Assembly: GCF_963169125.1 (NCBI RefSeq)
Contig: NC_084802.1
Location: forward strand, 26,479,107-26,543,106
Direction: 5' to 3'
Origin: Humulus lupulus
Taxonomy: Eukaryota > Streptophyta > Magnoliopsida > Rosales > Cannabaceae
Length of the DNA stretch: 64,000 bases
The position numbers were made by a program, and so were the translations under genes. This document shows positions 57,451 through 64,000 of this stretch, piece by piece (the first letter of the stretch is position 1; the number at the start of each line of letters is the position of its first letter). A model generated the notes under the pieces. That model did not search any database. It was given only the letters and a program-made list of their open reading frames with translations, and was not told the DNA's origin.

Positions 57451-59437
57451 CACTCTGGAGGTCCCATACCCTCCTAGCCATGTGACATGTATGTCACCTT
57501 AGCCTTTCAGGCTCTAGTTCTAAATAACTAGCCCTTAGACTAGACAAGCGCTTTTTAATTTTCATCAAACTTGAGGTCGGTCCGGCATTAATGCTCATTT
57601 GAGTCATTCAATGCAGATGTCAATTAGATCTAATCTTTTTATCAACTTGTGTTAACACGCTACGACCGTACTTGACTTATGAGTCAATCCTATGTGACCA
57701 GTGCTCAGTACCACTGCCGAACTTGACTAATGTGTCACAGCTTCACAGTTGATATTGACACCATTGCCAATCCCTGACTAATAAGTCAGTGCTTCCTCAA
57801 TTAGGTAATACAGCACAGACATATATCATATGTCAAATATTCAGATATAAGGCATTTGGCATGATCATTCAGTAATCAGAAGCATAATTATAATCATGTA
57901 CAATTACAGAGACTCAAACTCTGATCAATCTCATAATCAACATTCATGCCATGCCCTAATCTCATGTATCTTATGCATTTTCAATGCAATCAATGTCCAC
58001 ATATAGAGCACTCAACATGCCTTACGAATAACCATGCATGTCACATATGGGGTGCAGTTTTCTTACCTCTGGTTTTGAGCGAAAATTAGAACAAGAACGA
58101 CCTTTGAGAACGATCGACCTTTTAATCCTTTAGCGGTCACCTAGTCATAACCAAATATAACCTCCATCATTGGAAATTAACTATAATAGGATCTTGACCC
58201 AAACCCCACTCTCGGGACCCCGAAATGTACCCACACGGTGAGTAGATTCGATCCCGGGCCTTAAAGATTGAAAGCCCGAGCCAAAAACCCTTAAAAACAC
58301 ACAAAACGGGATTCTAAAAAACAAGGTAGCTCCCCAGCGCTACCCTACTAGCGCATAGGCGCTCTAGTAAGAGCAAAACCGCCCCAGAGCCACATCAGGT
58401 AGCGCTGTAGTGCTCCCTTCTGGGCGCTATGGCGCTACACACAGCCAAAATCACCCCTGAACCTTTCTCCTTCGACTCCTTCATTTCCAACTTGATTCAA
58501 ATGCTCCCCAATATCATTTTGAATCCCAAATGAACCCAAAAATCATCCCCACATGTCCTAGGCATCACAACCTAGGAAACCCTAGCAAAAAACCTCATTG
58601 AATTCTCATTATTCAACCTAAAAACCAGCTGAAACTCAAATGGAAATACAGAGCAAGAACTAATGTTTTTATGGCTAGAAACTCACCTTAATCTCAGAAT
58701 CACACCCTCTTCAATGGTAGAGCATAACCCTAGATCATCAAGACTTGGTTTCCTGGCTTTATTCCTCAAAAAGAGCTTGAAAATTCAAAGAGAAATGGAA
58801 GAGAAAAACTATCGGGAGAGAAAGAGGAAGTGATGCTCTGTTTTTGATAAGCTTCTACAACCTTAATGGCTGATATAAATTCTTAAGGGTGAAAAGACCT
58901 AAATTCCCTCAAGTCTAAATAAAAGCCTTAACAGCCACCATGGGCAAAATCACCATTTCCCGCTTATTTCGTTAATTATAATTAACGCCTTCCAATTCCC
59001 GTTTTTCTCCAAAATTCTCAAACACTAATAATCCATATCCCATTACCCTTTAATTCTCGGCAACACTTTAATCATTAAAATCACCCTGAGACTCACCCCG
59101 AGCCCCGAACTTAATCCCGTTATGACTAAACCGCTACTTTGCATTCCAGATCGTCTCATGATGAATGGCTCGAACAAATCCACATTGTAATGTGGCCTTA
59201 TCAATTAATCACAACACATGCACCAAAATACACAATTATGCTCTCAACGAGCCAAATTACCAAAATGTCCTTATAATAAAATGTGGACCCATATGCATTC
59301 ATTTAACATTATATTATAATATAATTCACATAAACATGCATATAATCATTTAATAGCATAATAAACCAATTATGGCCCTCCCGGCCTCCTAATCAAGGTC
59401 ATAAACCTTATTAGGGATTTTGGGGCATTACACCAAC

Positions 59438-60310
59438 ACCACTTAAAAAATTATTACTAAAAAATGTATATATCAAGCTAACAAAATTATATACCACCAT
59501 TACATATAACAAGATAGAACCTAAATATTATCTAAAAAACAATGATATACTATACCACAAAATACATATACTGTGTTGAAAATAATATACCAACAAAACT
59601 TACAAAATTATTACTAAAAAAATGTATATACTATGCTAACATAATTATATACTATCATTAAAATGTATATACCATACAAAATTATATACTATCATTATGT
59701 ATAACAAGATAGAAACTAAATATCATCGAAAAAAAAATAATATACCATACCACAAAAAACATACTAGTTGGAAAATAATATACCAACAACCCATAAAAAA
59801 TGAAAAAAAAATTAATATAACATTAAAATAAAAACTAATTGAACAAAACTAATATACATCTATTACCATTAAAATGTATATACCATGATATAAAATTATA
59901 TGCTATCATTATATATAACAATATAGAAATTAAATATCATAAAAAAAATGATATATACCACAAAAAACATATACACTAGTTAGAAAATAATATATCAACA
60001 ACCCATAAAAAACTAAAAAAATCAGTATAACTTTAAAATAAAAACTAATTGAACAAAACTGATATACATATACTACCATGAAAATGTATATATCATGATA
60101 CAAAATTATATACTATAATTATATATAACAAGATAGAAACTAAATATCATCGAAAAAATGATATACCATACCACAAAAAACATATACACTAGTTGGAAAA
60201 TAATATACCAACAATCCATAAAAAACAAAAAAAATCAATATAACTTTAAAATAAAAACTAATTGAACAAAACTAACATACATATACTACTATATTAAAGA
60301 CATACATTTC
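59438..60310. repeat. AT-rich tandem repeats, unit about 211 bp
   Basis: The marker AAAATAAAAACTAATTGAAC begins at 59825, 60035 and 60248 (spacing 210 and 213). Each unit also holds ACTAGTTGGAAAATAATA and ATAACAAGATAGAAACTAAA. The units are non-coding. Confidence 0.8.
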
Positions 60311-61273
60311 TAAATGAATAAAAAATTATAGAAAATAGAAAAATAAATATATAATAAAATTAAAAATTTGAAAAAAATATTATTTTTCTCTAACTTCAAA
60401 ATAAAGAACATTTATTAATTATCATCATAAAAAAGAGATGTCATTTGTTATGAGTATCACTTTAATGAGATGTAAATAAAAGACTTAGCAATTTAGGTAA
60501 TCAACAATATAAAATAATCACTTATCTACAATTAGCTTCTTGATGACATTGCTTTTGGCTATTTACTGTAATTTCTCAAAACTAAAACCTAGCAAAATTA
60601 GTAGTCAACTATTAAACCAGAACAAAAAAACTAGTAATATCAGTAATTAGTAGTGAAAAATTAGAAAAAAAAATCCCAAATTTTAAGAAAAAAAACAAAA
60701 TGTTAATTAATTAGTTTCAAAGCATGATTAAACTATGTAGGTGCGTTTTAGCATAATTACCCTCAAGTTTTGATCGTATTTAGTTAAATTTAGCCTTTTG
60801 CTTTGTTTTGTTTTTTTCTTTATTTAATTTTAGATTTTATTAGTTAATTTTATAAATTATTAATAATATTAATACTTAGGGCTTTTTTTTTTTAGAAAAA
60901 TAATTAAAAAGCAAGGTGAACATTTTTTTACTACTTAAAATTACATAGCTTTTTTATGAAAGCAAAGCAGCTCAATATATGAAATTTGACCAATTACATT
61001 TCTTACCTGACCGAGATTTGATATGTTCTTGTTCTACGACTTGTAAAGCATCACACAGTCAATGCATCAGGACAAGTTCCCTGAATAGTAGCAACTAGAA
61101 GACCTAAATTTGTTGGATAAAGGTATTTTGATCCATTTTTATTTCTCCCCATTTTAATTTCGGTTATAATGTCTCTATTTGATATGGGGGATTGCTTGTT
61201 TATATTGGTTGTTGGATTATCTATCTATCTTTCACTATCCGATATATTATAATGCATATTAGAGATAAATGTA
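60311..61273. other. AT-rich spacer upstream of the PPR relic
   Basis: No gene or defined repeat is seen. The last 150 bases may be the former 5' region of the PPR gene. Confidence 0.45.
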
Positions 61274-63294
61274 TTGATTATAATGAATATTAGAGAAAAT
61301 TTTGTCTATTTGTTAAAATCATACTGTAACTCTTTCTTCTTCAAATCTCAAAACCCTGCTTCTCCACTCCTTTCCATTGATCTCTCCCCATTCAGAATCA
61401 CTCATCCCAACCGCCCCTTTCTCAAAATTATGAAATTTCTCACCACTCAATGCTCATGTGAAAAGAAAAGAGTCAACTTCTCGCTACTCAATTCTGGAAT
61501 TCGTGTACCTTCGACGGCGCTAAGACCTTTCATTTGCGAATTCTCAAAATGGGTTTACTTCTGATTTATTTTTGTACAACACCCTAATCAATATCTATGT
61601 TAGGATCAGTAATTTGTTTTGGGCACTTCAGTTGTTTGATGAAATGCCTGAGAGGAACTTCGTTAAGTGGGCTAGCTTGATTGCGGGCTATTCTAAGAAT
61701 GGCATGCTGAATGAGGCATGTTTGCATTTCAGAAGGATGATTTCTACTAGATTTTACCCCATCATTGATTTTGGTAGCGCACTTCGAGATTGCAATAGGA
61801 AATGGGCCTTTTTTAACATGTATGAGAAATGTGGGGCTATTGCTGATGCTTACTCAGTTTTCAAATACATGGTCGACAAAGATTTAGTCTTGTGGAACAC
61901 CATGATTTCTGGTTGAAGATGTAGCAATGAATTTGTGTGATATAAGAAGACTTGGATTGATTCCTTCACCTTTTGCATTAATCAGTGCTTTGAGTTTGTG
62001 TGCAAGTTTAGGATGGATCATGCTTGGTCAAGAACTACATTGTGAAGCACTCAAATTAGGAATTTATCTGGATATTTCATTTCCAATTGCTCTTCTTTTG
62101 TCTTAGTGCCAGAGTATGATCAAATATCATGGAATTCTATAATTGGTGCTTTCGCTGATTCTGAGGTCTTATTTTTAGAAGCTGTAAAGTATTTCACGGA
62201 CATGAATCATGATGCGAGCTGGATGGACACTAAATAGAGTAGCTTCTATAAACATTCTTGGAGCGATTTCATCTCTTTCACTTAGTGAGCCTCTTCAGCA
62301 GATTCATGCTGCAGTACTAAAATGCTCCTTTGCAAATGACTGTGCTATTTAGAATGCAGTTTTTGGCTTGCTATGGGAAGTGTGGGGAGATAGATGACTG
62401 AGAAAATTTTCTCTAGAATGTCACCCCCTCGATGAAGTAAGATGGAATTCCATGATATCTGGATACATACACAATGAGCTCTTGCCTAAGGGCTAAAGCC
62501 ATAGATATAGTGTGGTCAATGATGCTGAAAGGTCAAAGATTGGGCTCTTCTACCTTTGCCACTGTCCTCAGTGTGTGTCCTCTGTTGAACATTATAACGT
62601 GGCATGGAAGTTCATGCTAGTGGTGTAAGAGCTTGTTTAGAATCTGATGTCATAGTTGGAATTGCGATTGTCGGCATGTGTTCAAAATGCCGAAGAATTG
62701 ATTATGCCTCGAGATTTTTTTGAATTGAGGCCTATGAGAAATGTGTATTCTTGGAATTCCATGATATCAGGGTATGCTCACTCTGATCAGTTACCACCAG
62801 ATTCCAGAGCATGTCACATTTGTGGGGGTATTATCAGCTTATAGCCATGTATGGCTGGTGGATGAAGGGTTTAGACATCTTCAATCCATGAGTGAAGTTT
62901 ATGGTTTGGCCCTAAAGATGGAGCACTAACTATTCATGTATGGTTGATCTTCTTGGGCTGGCATCTGAACATTATAAGATAGAGGGCTTCATAAATAAAA
63001 TGCCTTTCAAGCCTAATGTTCTTATTTGGAGGACAATTTTAGGGGCTTGCTATAGAGCTAATGGCTAAAACACAGAGCTGCAGATATTCTTTTGGATTCA
63101 GAGCTGCAAAATGGTGTGAATTATGTGCTTCTTGCTAACTCGTATGCATCTGGGAAAAAGTGGGAGGATGTGGCAAAGGCTAGAATGGCAACGAGGAAGG
63201 CATCGGTGAAGAAGGAAGCTGGGTGCAGTTGGATGACAATGAAGGATGGGGTCCTTGTTTTTGTCTCTGGGGTCAAATTGCATCCATAGGGAGA
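61274..63294 (+). pseudogene. PPR protein (PLS class with E-type end), heavily broken
   Basis: The first frame (61274-61564) has a Ser/Phe-rich N-terminus such as an organelle presequence might have. PPR units follow: FLYNTLINIYVRISNLFWAL, FDEMPERNFVKWASLIAGYSKNG, NMYEKCGAIADAYSVF and DLVLWNTMISG (to TGA 61914-61916). Further pieces appear in different frames (SWNSIIGAFADSE, YSWNSMISGYAHSDQ). The end matches an E domain: PNVLIWRTILGACYRANG, then NYVLLANSYASGKKWEDVAKAR and KKEAGCSWMTMKDG. Intact relatives act in RNA editing of organelle transcripts. The many stops and frameshifts, plus missing repeats, make this a dead copy. Confidence 0.88.
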
Positions 63295-64000
63295 AAGGAA
63301 TAAATTTTGAGATATCATTGTGAGAAGCAAGGGGTTGCTTTTGTTCTCACTAGCAAGTCAGAGTTGCCTATTAGTATTATGAAAAAATCCCCGAGTGTGT
63401 GGTGATTGCCACTCTGCCTTCAGAACTATATTAAGATTATTGGTTAGAAAATAGTATTGCTAGATTCAAATAGGATTCATCATTTCAATGATGGCCAGTG
63501 TTCATATGGAGATTGCTGATTATTTAGTGACAGTAGAAGTTCATGTGGTAATAATTGTTTATTAAACAGGTTAGAACTATATGATCATTACATTTGTATG
63601 GTTGATAATATGGGAATTTTTAGGTGTTAAAAGGAGTATGGATGAGGGCTTCATAGATTTACAGATAATTATTTTTTGGTAGTTTCTTTTTGTTGACTGA
63701 AAAAGGTTGTTATTGGGGTGGCATCTGGGATATGTCGGTGGCTGATGATGCAGTGTGTGGAAATTGTATAAGCAGTGATTTTGACTTATATTAAGTTTGT
63801 GTTGCATTATTGTAGTTAGTAATTATTTTTCTGCACTCATGAACCAGGAGAGAAGAGGATATGAGTAATTGTTCTGGAGCTGAGATTTGTATGGGTTTCT
63901 GTGTCCAATGGTGGTCTATTTGCTAATTTACTCCGCAACCTTTTTTCTTCCTTGTGTTCATCATTAGTTCCTTCTGATTATTTTTTATTCAAATTAGTTC
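63295..64000. other. 3' flank of the PPR relic
   Basis: No further gene is recognised. A minus-strand frame at 63577-63807 is low-complexity and unsupported. Confidence 0.45.

Larger units (their letters stand above)
54626..59432 (-). mobile_element. Solo LTR (subfamily C), minus orientation, split by another LTR
   Basis: The plus strand reads TGTAACGCCCTAAACTCC...TTTGGGGCATTACA. Perfect duplications CCAAC lie at 54621-54625 and 59433-59437. Without the inner element it is about 2.86 kb. The right side of the minus strand shares the CCTAATAAGGTTTA start with the element at 14068. Confidence 0.92.

Noticed and set aside
59165..59353. Short plus-strand frame of 62 residues
   Set aside because: It is inside the solo LTR at 54626-59432 and is not conserved in the sister LTR.

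Overview
This window is nuclear DNA of a flowering plant, a eudicot. The support is a three-exon 2-oxoglutarate dioxygenase gene with plant GT-AG introns, a relic of a plant-type pentatricopeptide (PPR) gene, and dense nested LTR retrotransposons of plant lineages. A member of the Rosales, such as a Cannabaceae species, is only a weak guess from the style of the LTR families. There are no rRNA or tRNA genes, no CRISPR array and no bacterial-type genes.

Layout. 1-1905: 3' part of an L1-type LINE (zinc knuckle, RNase H, poly-A tail). 3096-5134: the only clearly intact host gene, a gibberellin-oxidase-like dioxygenase of 358 residues in three exons. 6508-7511: a solo LTR. About 8350-19090: a decayed Ty1/copia element, itself hit by a solo LTR (10632-11720) and by a two-layer nest (14068-18854 containing 15918-18218). 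19569-33455: a Ty3/gypsy chromovirus (Tekay/Del-like) on the minus strand, flanked by a perfect 5-bp target duplication GGTTG. It carries a solo LTR in pol (23380-25785) and another in its right LTR (29560-31865). It split an older locus that encodes a Ulp1/C48-type cysteine protease (exons near 19326-19448 and 34084-34954).

37944-50467: a young Tat-lineage Ty3/gypsy element on the plus strand (TSD GAAGG, two 763-bp LTRs about 98.4% identical by eye). It has gag, protease, RT with two RNase H domains, integrase, six 119-bp tandem repeats and, on the opposite strand between pol and the 3' LTR, a four-exon accessory gene. Reading across its three GT-AG introns keeps one frame of 779 codons with a single internal stop. 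I regard this antisense spliced gene as the most interesting item.

51113-53206 and 54626-59432: two more solo LTRs of the Tekay-type group. The second is split by an unrelated LTR (55298-57234) and lies inside an AT-rich field of about 211-bp repeats. 61274-63294: a heavily broken PPR gene. The rest is AT-rich intergenic DNA.

The nesting can be dated in relative order because nearly every insertion has a readable 5-bp target duplication. Solo LTRs greatly outnumber complete elements, which points to frequent LTR-LTR recombination. The LTRs of the Tekay-type group share an edge hairpin with a covarying base pair and conserved GGTAAG motifs, discussed in the findings.
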